A stretch of 64,000 bases of DNA from Amphiduros pacificus (taxonomy: Eukaryota > Annelida > Polychaeta > Phyllodocida > Hesionidae): assembly GCA_949316495.1 (NCBI GenBank), contig OX439003.1, positions 50,045,725 through 50,109,724 on the forward strand, in the 5' to 3' direction. The notes beneath the pieces are model-generated. The model worked only from the letters and a program-made list of their open reading frames with translations, made no database searches and had not been told where the DNA came from. A program made the translations under genes and the position numbers. Below, one piece after another: positions 36,050 through 50,662 of the stretch (positions are counted from its first letter, which is position 1; every line of letters starts with the position of its first letter).

Positions 36050-36900
36050 ATTGATAATTTTGAACTCCTGATCCCTGAAAGTTGTATGATGCCACAGTAT
36101 CAGGCTGTCAGTGTGCATGGTTTGATGCGTCTGTCTGTCAATTTTTGTTGTTGAAATTTTGCTATTTTATCATTGATCAAGGATGTAGGCTTCACATTGT
36201 AACCACACATGCATCCCATGAAGGCCCCATATAGGATGACCTTGACTCAGGCATGGGCTATAAATTGTAAAAGAAAACTTATATTGTAAAAAAATCTTTG
36301 AGTTTTGCCTCTAACTTGTTGTATATTAAGAGACATTTTGTGTGGGTCTTATCAGGTATATATAAGGTTATATACGTGAATCACATTTAATAAAATTTCA
36401 AATAATTGGCCCAATTTCGTCGTGAAAGGTGTGTAGCGAATAGATTCTTTTTCAAAATTGGGTGTAAAACTGGGGTATTTTAGACTGTCTGATGTCTGGA
36501 AAAGTGCGTGGTGTTCTGGCAATAAGTGCTGTGCAGGTGGCCATGAGGTGCCCATATATTATGTGACCACACTCATGGCAAATAAGACAAAACTTCCTGG
36601 CAATCATGACTTGATAGGCAGATGAATTATACTTTAATAAACGACTACTTGAAATAGCTGAATAAACAGTGAATTAGTGTAAATGAAGCAATGTATCATA
36701 TTATTGTAGTTCAAACCTCCATGTACATATATATAAGTATACGAATGCTGTTGTTGGCATCCTGTTAAGAAAAAATTGGTTGTACAAGTGACAGAGACGA
36801 AAAAATAAGGAGATATTGTTTGTTTTGGGGGGGAAAAATTGGTAAAGGCTGAGAGCAAGAAAAAAAATTGGCAAAATATTTTTCCTCGACTACCCCCTGA
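36050..36900. repeat. Diverged dispersed repeat, copy 1
   Basis: Shares ordered short blocks with 37880-38520, including ATGCATCCCAT, ATAGGA...ACCT, GCGTGGTGTTC, GTGTAAATGAAGCA and CAAAATTATTTTTCCTC-like text. No coding signal. Probably two old copies of one element. Confidence 0.4.
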
Positions 36901-37342
36901 ATGAAAAAAGGTCCATCGCTAACGACTATTTAATAATGAGTCCAAGCTCCTGATGAATGATCAGAGTATGGGGGTGGTATTGGGCTCTTTCTGTGTGTTT
37001 GTGGGTCTGTTGATACATCTGTCACAAAAAAGTTATGAAATTTGGCTATCATATCACTTCACAACATCCACCAGAGGCACATGCCAATTAATGTGAAAAG
37101 TTCATCACATTGCCTTCTTGTGGAGCTTGGTGTCAGTTGGTTGAATACTCTACTCTAGAGGTAGTCCATTCTCTCCCTACCTATGCCTCCAAAGGCCCTG
37201 ATTTTTTTCACCAGGAGTAAAAAAACCCAGGTTATTAATAAATATACAGATAGGATCGTCTCTTAATGCACATCAACAGAGAAACGTTGACCATAGTGTG
37301 CAGTTATAGGGTACTTATGTAATGCTATTTGTGAAATTATAG

Positions 37343-37665
37343 TTTTGTTTGTTTGTTTGTTTGAGGTTTTACATCACTTTCAACAGTATTTCAGTCATTT
37401 CGTGATGAGACCTACTTGTAGCAGATATAGTGCTACCTCACTGAATTGTCATGTCGCAGGTCCTTGACATGACAATTCACCCGGTCACAGATTTACAAGG
37501 ACAACGGGTTAACCCTTTTGGCACGGGCCTCAGCTCATGTGGGAAATTGTATCATGAGTTCAATCCCGGCACGGCCAGGGTTCGAACCCACGACCTTTGG
37601 ATCACCACAGAGGAACTGGTGCTAATAAGCTGGCGCTCTAACCAACTGCGCCACGGCCCATGGCC
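37343..37665 (-). mobile_element. tRNA-derived SINE, copy 2
   Basis: Same SINE as at 30157-30481, in reverse orientation. It is very similar along its whole 323 bp, with A and B boxes and an AAAC tail (which reads as GTTT repeats at 37344-37364 on the plus strand). A target duplication TGAAATTATAG flanks it (37332-37342 and 37666-37676). Low divergence between the two copies suggests recent activity. Confidence 0.92.
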
Positions 37666-37879
37666 TGAAATTATAGTAGCGAAGTGAGGAAAACAATCCT
37701 CAATCAGTATTGACAGCATGAAAAGTTAAACCTTGCTTGATCAAAGGCAAGAAGAGAGTGCAATTAGTGGGCACCATCTAGATTGACATTTCTGAAGATG
37801 ATTTCATGATATGAATATTCATGATATACGGCTGATGGTGGTTGCGAATATGACCTTGGTAGGTGGAGAGAGGTTGAGG

Positions 37880-38520
37880 ATCAACTGTTTCTGTTCAGCA
37901 GAGTACTGGTTGCTATGAAAGCTCAAAATTTGAAAGACATATGCATCCCATCAGGGCAACCCAATAGGACAACCTCAATCATGACTTAGACTGGTTTTTG
38001 CAATTTCACAGGCTTTCAATGGTAAACATGTGTTTAACCTCTTCCTATATTTTGCTAAATTTTCCAAAAAATGTCACATGAAGAAGTGTTTAAAATTGTA
38101 TGTTAAAATGAGGCCAATAACTTAAGCATTTAACCATTATTGTACTTGTCCCAATGCGGAGAAATGAATGGCAAATGCGTGGTGTTCCAATATAATGTGG
38201 TGCCTGTATCTAATGTAACCACATAAATAGCAAGTAGGGTAAATATTCCTGACACCCAGGCCTTTATAACGAGATGATGCTTACTGAAATAAAAGGATAA
38301 CTGAAACAGTAGTCAAAAGTAGTGTAAATGAAGCATAGTAACATTTTTGAATTAATCGGATATCCATTTACACACACATATAAGCATGAAATGTAAGAAA
38401 AAAAATGTTTTGTTATGGAAATAAAATAATGCGATGGCCAAGTGTCTAAAAAAAAATGTGCAAAATTATTTTCCTCCACCCCTCTTTCCCCTAGAATGAA
38501 GAAAAGTCTGTCGCAATATG
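37880..38520. repeat. Diverged dispersed repeat, copy 2
   Basis: Partner of 36050-36900. The 149-codon minus-strand ORF at 38264-38713 overlaps its end and lacks protein-like features, so it was not called a gene. Confidence 0.4.
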
Positions 38521-38713
38521 TATAAGAAATTTCAAATATCATAACTGATTGACAGTATACAATGCAAGAGCCTGTGGATGGTGTTGAGATAGAGACCATT
38601 AAAAAAATTTGAATCAGTACTAAAATGAATGTGTTACACAGTGTGATATACTTTACAAGTTGTGGAGGTGTCACAAGGACACAAGTGTGTTGCATGGTTA
38701 GGTATGGTCGCAT

Positions 38714-41012
38714 ACTAGGTCTTCATAAATATTCATGAATATGCAACTAATTTATCCACAGATAGGTGCTCATATGGTGGTTTCTGAAAATGCACATTCA
38801 CAATGCCTAGGCTCTTTCATACCAGAACAAACTGCCACAACCATTGTTGACTATAGCTTGCACATGTCATGCAATATTATTCAATTACCATACAGCTATG
38901 CAAATGTTTCGATTCTGACATTGCCATGCGCAATGCCACAGCCTATGCATGTACATGTAAATGTTATATACCGTATATGTTAAAAAAATATTTAGAATTG
39001 GTATATAAGAAAAATAGAAGAAAAAGTTTAATATTAATACACTTGTTAAAATTTTGTGCAATTTTACAACAGTTTAAAAAGTATTTAAGTCATTCCATAA
39101 CCCGATCCCTTGAAAAGAAATGCTCCATCCTGGTTATTTCTGGATGACTATTTTGGAGATTGTGTCACAAATGTCTTTATTTTTCATTTGTTTTGCTCAA
39201 TTTCTCGTCATAACAGAGAAACAAATTGGCTATGTAACATCATGTGCGAAATATTGAACGTGTGGTTATTGGTTGCTTAAAAGAAGCTTGTACATGGTGT
39301 GGTCTTCCTGGTCTAGCTTGAAGAAATATTGATGGCTGTATATTTTGAGAGCCTGGAATAAACCCAGGATGTGCTAAGAAGAGTAGAGATAGTTGCACGT
39401 GTGTGAGAAAGCTAAGACTAGGAATGTAGATCTACTAAACCTTATAGGGGAAAAATACTGAGGAATTTAAAGAAAAGGGAAAAATTACCAGTGCACAACT
39501 TTCAAAAAGAATATATAAGAAAAACCAACCCAAAATAGCTTGAACACATAAAAGCTTACTAAAGTGCATTGTTCAGACACATATCATTGTGATATAACCT
39601 TTTATGTACTGGTAGTTGTAAGCAAGAAGTTCACCAGAGATAAAATAGTAATTGGTTCTGAGTGATCATCCTGTGGATGCTTTATAGAGATGGTAGAACA
39701 TGTTAATCAGTAAAGGTGATATTACAATATATTGGCATTGAAGAGATGCCTACCTGAGCTCCTGGACCCACATCTGGCATTGGTATTCATTCTGAAACAT
39801 GAACAATGAGAGTAGCAATATAAATAGAACCGTTCATGTGGAGAGCATAACTATTACCTGAGAAGAACCTGTAGTTATTATTAATTATTAAGGTTTACAT
39901 GGTGGAAGTTCATGCATGCCAAAAGGTGTACAAGTATGAGATATATCACCAAATAACAAACAAAAAAGCTGTGAGTGTGATAATAAAGTTCTCTCGGTAA
40001 ATGTCTGAAAGCACCACCATGGTAGTGACATATTGACCAACCATAGGAAAATCAAAGTTGTATGCTGTATTGTTATTAATTGCTTTATCAGAAATTGAAT
40101 TAAAGTAAGTTTTGTTGAGTTAAATGTTTTTGGAAATGTATGTAGTGTGTGTGTGAAAGGATTAAAAATAAGCAACTGTCTGCTATTAGTTACAGATATG
40201 TATTAGAAATGTGAGTTGAAACATGCAGTGTTAATGGAAAATAATTAAGGAGTGTTGGCAAAGGATGTAGTAATGAATGTTGACAATCACACAATTGTTA
40301 AGGAAAAAATGTATTAATTTAAAAACTGAGAGTGTGTTAAGTATCTTAAAACTGAAATAAAAATTGAAAAACAAGAGACTGACAGGTATTAATTATAGAA
40401 CAAAGTGGCACAATCTGCAATGTAATGAAAATTAAAATGTATTTAAAGCATGTGACTGGTCCTTTTAAAATTTAAAAAATATGAAGTAAATTAAGAAATA
40501 TTTATGCATGGACAAAATTTAAAAGAAATGTGAATTTATGCTATAACCCCAAAAATGTATAGACCTTGACCTAAATACACGATTTGAAATGTGCATGGAA
40601 TGTGAAAAGTAAAGAGTTTGTCATGAAGCATGCATGTGTCCACAATGAATAAAGGGACGTAGATAATTTTAGTTTAATTAAAAGGAATGAGTAATAGTGT
40701 TTAGCACAGTAGCAGTTGTAATGTTAGGTGTCAATCTGAGCATTGTTGTGTAAGGCTGAATAGGAGTTAGTAGGTAAAAAGTGTAAGAAATGTAAAAAAT
40801 AATATGTTGATGTGAAAAATTCATGTGATTTGTACAAGAAAAAAATAGGAAAGGCAAAGCGAGAAATGTGACAAGGATGTATTGCCTGGTTTATTAGTGT
40901 TTGATTGTAAAAGAAAAATAACTTGAAATACTGAGTTAAAAGTCAGAGTATTAAGAAATATGTAGATGGAGCTGTTATTAGATAAGCATAAACCTTGACA
41001 TAAAAATACTTA
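38714..41012. other. No gene; plus strand poor in C from about 39900
   Basis: ORFs are short and reflect base composition. From about 39900 the plus strand has several times more G than C. This continues through the endonuclease ORF. Confidence 0.5.
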
Positions 41013-41429
41013 CTAAAATATACAGTTAGGAAACGGCATGTGATTTTTTAAACAGTGTTGATTATTATTTAACAAACAAGTATTTCTTTGACTGTTAGTG
41101 GAAGCTAATTCATAAGAAAGGTGCCGAATATTTAGACATTTTTTGTTGTGGCATAAATGGCTCACTTGCATAGCAGGATCGTCTAAAATTCTATTGAGAG
41201 AAATGCTCAGAATGATGTGGGCAGGATTGTAGGGAATGGTAGTATTAAGAATTGTTTGGAAATATTTTCCAATTTTCATTTGTGGGTAGCCTGATGAAGA
41301 CACAGAAAACTTCCAGATGAAGCAACCTTTATTCTGGCATGTGAAAGTTCTCATCCCAATATTAGCCTTTAAAGTTTCCTTTTCTGTAGTTGTCAGAAGA
41401 TTAGGGTCAAATTTAGAAGTGCATGCCAT
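41013..41429 (-). CDS. I-PpoI-like His-Me finger endonuclease (zf-His_Me_endon type)
   Basis: 138 codons, ATG at 41429 with an in-frame TAG shortly upstream, so the ORF is complete as a single exon or begins in a downstream exon. Residues 88-118 hold the signature: His91 (general base), Cys93, Cys98, His103 (zinc), Asn112 (metal ligand) and Cys118. Their spacing equals that of I-PpoI H98, C100, C105, H110, N119 and C125. Cys126, His130 and Cys136 can complete a second zinc site, and Cys36 or Cys31 the first. The N-terminal half (CFIWKFS...GYPQMKIG) fits the DNA-binding sheet region. Such enzymes cut DNA at long specific sites and can act as homing endonucleases. The inferred activity is intact. 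Its target and mobility are unknown. No stop or frameshift is seen inside the domain. Confidence 0.75.
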   Translation of the reverse strand: MACTSKFDPNLLTTTEKETLKANIGMRTFTCQNKGCFIWKFSVSSSGYPQMKIGKYFQTILNTTIPYNPAHIILSISLNRILDDPAMQVSHLCHNKKCLNIRHLSYELASTNSQRNTCLLNNNQHCLKNHMPFPNCIF

Positions 41430-44261
<2,832 letters not shown>

Positions 44262-44286
44262 GAAGTGTCCAAACACCCCCCAAACC

Positions 44287-44304
44287 GTGCTCTTTTCAGA
44301 GCAC
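44287..44304 (+). terminator. Histone mRNA 3' stem-loop, H3 unit 1
   Basis: GTGCTCT TTTC AGAGCAC: 7-bp stem with a four-base loop, bound by SLBP in this gene class. It is followed by ACCACATCCTCCAGAAT, part of a block shared by all four genes and probably paired by U7 snRNA. Confidence 0.95.
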
Positions 44305-44360
44305 ACCACATCCTCCAGAATAGAGCAAACCATCAAAATGCATCTCACAATTGTCAAAAG

Positions 44361-46185
44361 TGTGTTTATTCATAAATTGGATAGAAATCAATGAAAAGTC
44401 CCACATGAGCCATTTTCATAGAAATTCCTTTGGATGGAAAAAAAAATTATAAAAAAATCCCAACTATTAATGAAATGTTGATATGAAAAGTTCATGATCT
44501 GTGATAATCTTAATGGAGGAAGAAAACAAAGATTGGAAGAAATACATGCCATTGAGCAGATAAATGTGCCATGACTGCAGTACATGTGTGGATGTTGTAC
44601 ACGTGGAGATATATTAAAAAGAAATATATTAAACACTCATGTTTTGTAGATAAGAAATTGTACAGTGAAATTTAAAAGAATTTGGGAGGTGAAAAGAGAA
44701 AGTTGCAATGCAGATGTGATATGAACGAGAAAATTGAGTTCACAAGATACACACAAATGAAGACAAAAAAAAATAAGACAGGTGTCGCCACCGTCGAGTT
44801 CCATAGTTTTTTCTTGATGTTTGGTTGTGAAAGGGGTTTAATATATCGTTTTAAGCGTTATTCTGGGATTGGTAGTGGATGAAAAGAGATGTTTTTCGTA
44901 TATCATGGAGAAATATATAACCAGCAGTGAAATTTGTGGTCTAAAGTGTTATTTTAAAAGGGCTTTAGCGTAGGAATACGTGAAATGGCGTATGAATCTC
45001 CAACAATCAACAATGAAACCATGTAGAACAATCATGTATTGTAAGACAATGGCTCCTGGCAACACCCAAGTCCATTGTGGCAGTCAGTCACGTGGGATCT
45101 TAACAATAGGCCATTCAGTCACGTGGTTTCTTGACAATGGGTTGGCCTTGGCAACCCTGTTGCCCCGAACACGGGAACAATCAGTTGCTGAGAAGGGGAC
45201 AGCATGTACAGTTGTATATGTGTTTCTCGTGGCATGAACACCCTGCTAGGTATGTACATTCTACATTATATTAACGTTTTTGAACTGAAAACAGTTCACT
45301 AATGCATTGTGCATACGTGGAAATGATTTGATCGTGTTTATGTGCATATTAAATGAAAGAAACGGTATTAAATGAGGGAAACAGTAAAGTTGAGCTCTTG
45401 CTCCAGTGTGTGTCTTCTGTGTAGGAACACGTGAAATACGTACTATATGTGTGATACGGTGGAGATATGCGAAATGTAGTTAGTGGAAGGAGATCACATA
45501 AACATACAAATGATGTGCATCTCATATCACCGTGAAATACTACCGAAATTGAAAGTTTTCCACCGAAGTGGATTGTTGCAAGTTAGTGATCGAGGACAGG
45601 CGTGTGTTCAGCTACGCTGCATTAAAGTGAAATTGAAATATATGAGGAATTCTTAAAGTAAAGGCAAAGTTGTTTTGAGTAGATATCTTTAGAATTACAA
45701 CGTGAATTATGAGTTATGTACAGTGAATTTCACATATCATGATAGTAAAGATAAGCACCAACGTCGATATACGCGTAGTTGTTTAAAACGTGAAAAAGAA
45801 AGTCAGGAAATGCAAAGTGTTTTAGTATGTCACGAACATGTAGTATGGACCCGTTTTCTCTTGAGTTTGTATGTGAAATGTTTTCACTGGGAATAAATTT
45901 ACAGCCATTCAGACTGAAATGAAGGAAATTTGTCGTGATAATGAAAAATAATAAAAAAGAATGAAAAGAATGAAAATGAATGAAAAGAATGAAAATGAAT
46001 GAAAAGAATGAAATGAATGAAAAGAATGAAATGAATGAATAAAAAATTGAAGGAATCAGGAAAAATGGACTTAGCATGGAGAGTCAACTTTGAAAATATC
46101 ATGATGACGTGAACATGTAACATTAAATACTGTAGTGTAATTGCATGCTTTTATAGCATTTGGGGCCAGTGGGGGGAATATATAG
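44361..46185. other. H3-H2A spacer, unit 1
   Basis: About 1.8 kb without a gene, mostly G-rich and C-poor on the plus strand. A more complex GC-richer patch (45050-45240) has two AGTCACGTGG words (about 45087 and 45118), which are CACGTG E-boxes, and a GGCAACCCTGTTGCC palindrome. A degenerate GAATGAAAA repeat lies at 45958-46040. The same content recurs in units 2 and 3. Confidence 0.6.
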
Positions 46186-46233
46186 ACAATCGTGATAAAC
46201 TTTGATGGTTTGCTCAATTCTGAAGGATGTGGT

Positions 46234-46251
46234 GTGCTCTGAAAAGAGCAC
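46234..46251 (-). terminator. Histone mRNA 3' stem-loop, H2A unit 1
   Basis: Same stem and loop as for H3, on the minus strand, with the shared downstream block running to about 46190. Confidence 0.95.
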
Positions 46252-46281
46252 GGATGGGTTGTGTTGTGTGCAGTCTGCAGT

Positions 46282-46656
46282 TTACTTGGCCTTCTGGGTC
46301 TTCTTGGGGAGAAGTACAGCCTGGATGTTGGGCAGTACACCACCCTGGGCAATGGTCACACCAGAGAGGAGTTTGTTCAATTCCTCGTCATTACGGATGG
46401 CCAACTGAAGATGACGTGGGATGATCCTGGTCTTCTTGTTGTCACGGGCAGCGTTTCCTGCCAACTCCAAAACCTCAGCAGCCAGATATTCCATCACGGC
46501 TGCAAGGTACACTGGGGCACCAGCACCGATACGCTCGGCATAGTTTCCCTTTCGGAGATGACGGTGGATACGTCCCACGGGGAACTGCAGACCAGCACGG
46601 CTGCTACGAGTCTTGCTCTTTCCCTTGGCTTTGCCTCCTTTACCACGTCCAGACAT
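46282..46656 (-). CDS. H2A: Histone H2A, unit 1
   Basis: 124 codons ([20 protein letters not shown]...), intronless. The acidic-patch residues ([27 protein letters not shown]) and the C-terminal [10 protein letters not shown] mark a canonical H2A. There is no SQ motif as in H2A.X and no H2A.Z features. [14 protein letters not shown] is a slight variant of the usual animal [14 protein letters not shown]. Dimerises with H2B. Transcribed divergently from H2B, start codons 329 bp apart, from a shared promoter. Confidence 0.99.
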   Translation of the reverse strand: MSGRGKGGKAKGKSKTRSSRAGLQFPVGRIHRHLRKGNYAERIGAGAPVYLAAVMEYLAAEVLELAGNAARDNKKTRIIPRHLQLAIRNDEELNKLLSGVTIAQGGVLPNIQAVLLPKKTQKAK

Positions 46657-46985
46657 GATGATTGTGTTTCCTCGAAGTGAATACTAGAGAGAATACACGT
46701 TTGTGGCCGCGACCATTCCTTTTATATGGGATAGTAGGGTACAGTCTCAGCATATGTAAATAAGTTGCCAACAGCCAATGAGACGGCGAAGATTCGCTGA
46801 AATAATTCCATATCCTCTTTGGGCGCCCATCGGGCCAGCACTGCGAATCTTCGTGACGTGATTGGCTGGCCACAAGCGCGGCCTTGCTTATTTACATATG
46901 CTCAGTTTGTACCCCGCGTTTTCATATAAAAGCAAAATGAGCCGTCTGCCTTCAGTCAGTTCTACTGTTTCACAGAGAAGACAAC
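46657..46985. promoter_or_regulatory. Mirror-symmetric bidirectional H2A/H2B promoter, unit 1
   Basis: Elements repeat in inverted order about a centre near 46826: TATA (46721-46727 and 46924-46930), GGGTACA (46737-46743 and 46909-46915), AGCATATGTAAATAAG (46749-46764 and 46887-46902), CCAAT (46775 and 46861) and CGAAGATTCGC (46787-46797 and 46843-46853). The AT-rich word resembles an octamer-type site. The arrangement explains balanced H2A and H2B output. Confidence 0.85.
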
Positions 46986-47357
46986 ATGCCACCCAAGGTA
47001 TCAAGCAAGGGAGCCAAGAAGGCAGCCTCCAAGGCTAAGGCCGCACGTGGAGGAGACAAGAAGAGGAAGAGGAGGAGGAGGGAGTCTTACTCCATCTACA
47101 TCTACAAAGTCTTGAAACAGGTCCACCCTGACACTGGTATCTCCAGCAAGGCTATGTCTATCATGAACAGCTTCGTGAACGACATCTTCGAGCGTATTGC
47201 TGCCGAGGCTAGCCGTCTTGCCCACTACAACAGGCGTTCCACCATCACCTCCAGAGAGATCCAGACAGCAGTTCGTCTTCTTCTCCCAGGAGAGTTGGCT
47301 AAGCACGCTGTCTCAGAGGGAACAAAGGCTGTGACTAAATACACCAGCTCCAAGTAA
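46986..47357 (+). CDS. H2B: Histone H2B, unit 1
   Basis: 123 codons ([16 protein letters not shown]...), intronless. A basic tail with [20 protein letters not shown] leads to the histone fold and ends in AVTKYTSSK, with the ubiquitinated lysine context intact. Partner of H2A in the nucleosome. Followed by a stem-loop 24 bp after the stop. Confidence 0.99.
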   Translation: MPPKVSSKGAKKAASKAKAARGGDKKRKRRRRESYSIYIYKVLKQVHPDTGISSKAMSIMNSFVNDIFERIAAEASRLAHYNRRSTITSREIQTAVRLLLPGELAKHAVSEGTKAVTKYTSSK

Positions 47358-47381
47358 ACTCACAACTACACCATAACCACC

Positions 47382-47399
47382 GTGCTCTTTTCAGAGCAC
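47382..47399 (+). terminator. Histone mRNA 3' stem-loop, H2B unit 1
   Basis: GTGCTCT TTTC AGAGCAC, identical to the H3 and H2A loops, followed by ACCACATCCTTCAGAATTGA. Confidence 0.95.
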
Positions 47400-47520
47400 A
47401 CCACATCCTTCAGAATTGAGCAAACCATCAAAGTTTATCACAGTTGTCACAAATCATATCATGTGTAAATAATTCAATATAAAAATATTAATATCAACTC
47501 TAATATATATATGCAGATAA

Positions 47521-47862
47521 ACATCCCAAGATACATTGCAATACACATTCCAATATATGTTGCAATATATATTCCAATACACATTGCAATACACATACCA
47601 ATATATATTGGAATACATATCCCAATACACATTGCAATACACATTCCAATATATATTCCAATACACATCACAATACACATTCCAATATATATTCCAATAC
47701 ATATCCCAATACACATTCCAATACATATCCCAATACATATCCCAATACACATTCCAATACATATCCCAATACACATTCCAATACATATCCCAATACATAT
47801 CCCAATACACATTCCAATACATATCCCAATACATATCCCAATACACATCCCAATACATATCA
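47521..47862 (+). repeat. 12-bp minisatellite CCAATACAYATY, unit 1
   Basis: About 28 units of a 12-bp word, mainly CCAATACATATC and CCAATACACATT, more degenerate at the left. Long ORFs on both strands (IPIH and MYWD repeats) are by-products of the period being a multiple of three. Confidence 0.95.
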
Positions 47863-48359
47863 CAAAAAAATGTGTATGCACATTTCCAATGTTAATCATA
47901 CACATTTTGGTAAAAGATTAATGCATTATAAAGGCATTCATTTCATGGACAGAAGTAGAGTTTATAAACCCCCAAAACATGGGTCTTTAGACCCACCCCC
48001 AAAAATATATAATGAAATTATACCCTTTCCATGTAGTAGAAAAGAGGGTGAACATAAAAGAAATATATTAATATGGTCCTGTATCCATGCACAGAAATAT
48101 CACAATATATTATAAATGAGAAATATTGCATTTTTAAAACCACTCATGCTGTAAAAGTCATTTTGTAGGTGTTTCACGATGCTGTATATGGAAAAAATTA
48201 TATACATTTGCAAGTTATTGTCAGAATTAGGTAAAAGCAGATAGAAAGGAATAATAAAATTGTAAAGTATTGGCAAACTCTGAATGACAACACAATTGAG
48301 AAAGCACAATCTCAACCACACACACACAATGCTCAAACAGGAAACAGGAACGAGTTTAC
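47863..48359. other. H2B-H4 spacer, unit 1
   Basis: AT-rich spacer between the minisatellite and the H4 promoter, with no gene or RNA recognised. Confidence 0.5.
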
Positions 48360-48808
<449 letters not shown>

Positions 48809-48831
48809 ACAACTTCCATCCAACAAAACAC

Positions 48832-48849
48832 TGGCCTTTTTTAAGGCCA
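48832..48849 (+). terminator. Histone mRNA 3' stem-loop, H4 unit 1 (variant)
   Basis: TGGCCTT TTTT AAGGCCA: the stem is kept but the loop is TTTT instead of TTTC and the stem pairs differ from the other genes. It still fits the general GGYYY...RRRCC pattern. The same downstream block CACATCCTTCAGAATTGAGC follows. Confidence 0.9.
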
Positions 48850-49191
48850 CCACATCCTTCAGAATTGAGCAAAACATCAAAGCATTTCACAATTGTCAAA
48901 AAAATCATGCTAAAATCACCCCACCAAAAAATAATTTTATTGGCCAATATGACAGACACAAACCATATTAGTAGTAGGCATGTTGAGAAATGGAAAAAGC
49001 AAATATAATTATCACAAATATTCACACCACCTTATCATTTTCCCAATCAAGTCATGTTTATATAACAATGATGAAAAGAACTTCAATATATTTATGTGTG
49101 TTTGTTTAGTTGAATGGACAATGAATTGAAAGTGTGAATGCCTGCTGATTGCAATTGAGAAATAGTGATGATAGTATAAATGCAATTATGT

Positions 49192-49500
49192 GTATTGTTT
49201 GTTTATTGATATATGTATTGGGATGTTTATTGGGATGTGTATTGGGATGTTTATTGATATGTATTGGGATATGTATTGGGATGTGTATTGGGATGTGTAT
49301 TGAGATATGCATATAGTTATATATATTGTAAATAGTTTTTGTAGTGTATATAGATATATATAGTGTATATAGATATATATAGTGTATATAGATGTGTATA
49401 TAGTTATGTATATAGTTATGTATATAGTGTATGTAGTGTATGTAGTGTATGTATATAGGGGTATATAGATGTATATAGATGTATATAGATAGTGTATTTG
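49192..49500. repeat. Inverted copy of the 12-bp minisatellite plus TATAG microsatellite, unit 1
   Basis: At 49192-49310 about ten copies of GATGTGTATTGG, the reverse complement of the 47.5-kb array word, then GTATATAGA/TATAGTGTATGTA simple repeats to about 49500. Confidence 0.9.
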
Positions 49501-50563
<1,063 letters not shown>

Positions 50564-50588
50564 GAAGTGTCCAAACACCCCCCAAACC

Positions 50589-50606
50589 GTGCTCTTTTCA
50601 GAGCAC
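50589..50606 (+). terminator. Histone 3' stem-loop, H3 unit 2
   Basis: Same sequence as the unit 1 H3 loop. Confidence 0.95.
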
Positions 50607-50662
50607 ACCACATCCTCCAGAATAGAGCAAACCATCAAAATGCATCTCACAATTGTCAAAAG

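Noticed and set aside
38264-38713. 149-codon minus-strand ORF
   Set aside because: Composition is that of a C/T-rich strand, with no motif. It overlaps a diverged dispersed repeat.
45730-46123. Phe/Ile/Ser-rich ORFs (FFSFISFFS)
   Set aside because: Translation of the degenerate GAATGAAAA repeat in the spacer.
47454-47921. Long ORFs on both strands (IPIH, QYIF, MYWD/GICIGI repeats) in the minisatellite, and their copies in units 2 and 3
   Set aside because: The 12-bp repeat has a period divisible by three, so any frame without a stop in one unit stays open. No start context or non-repeat domain is present.
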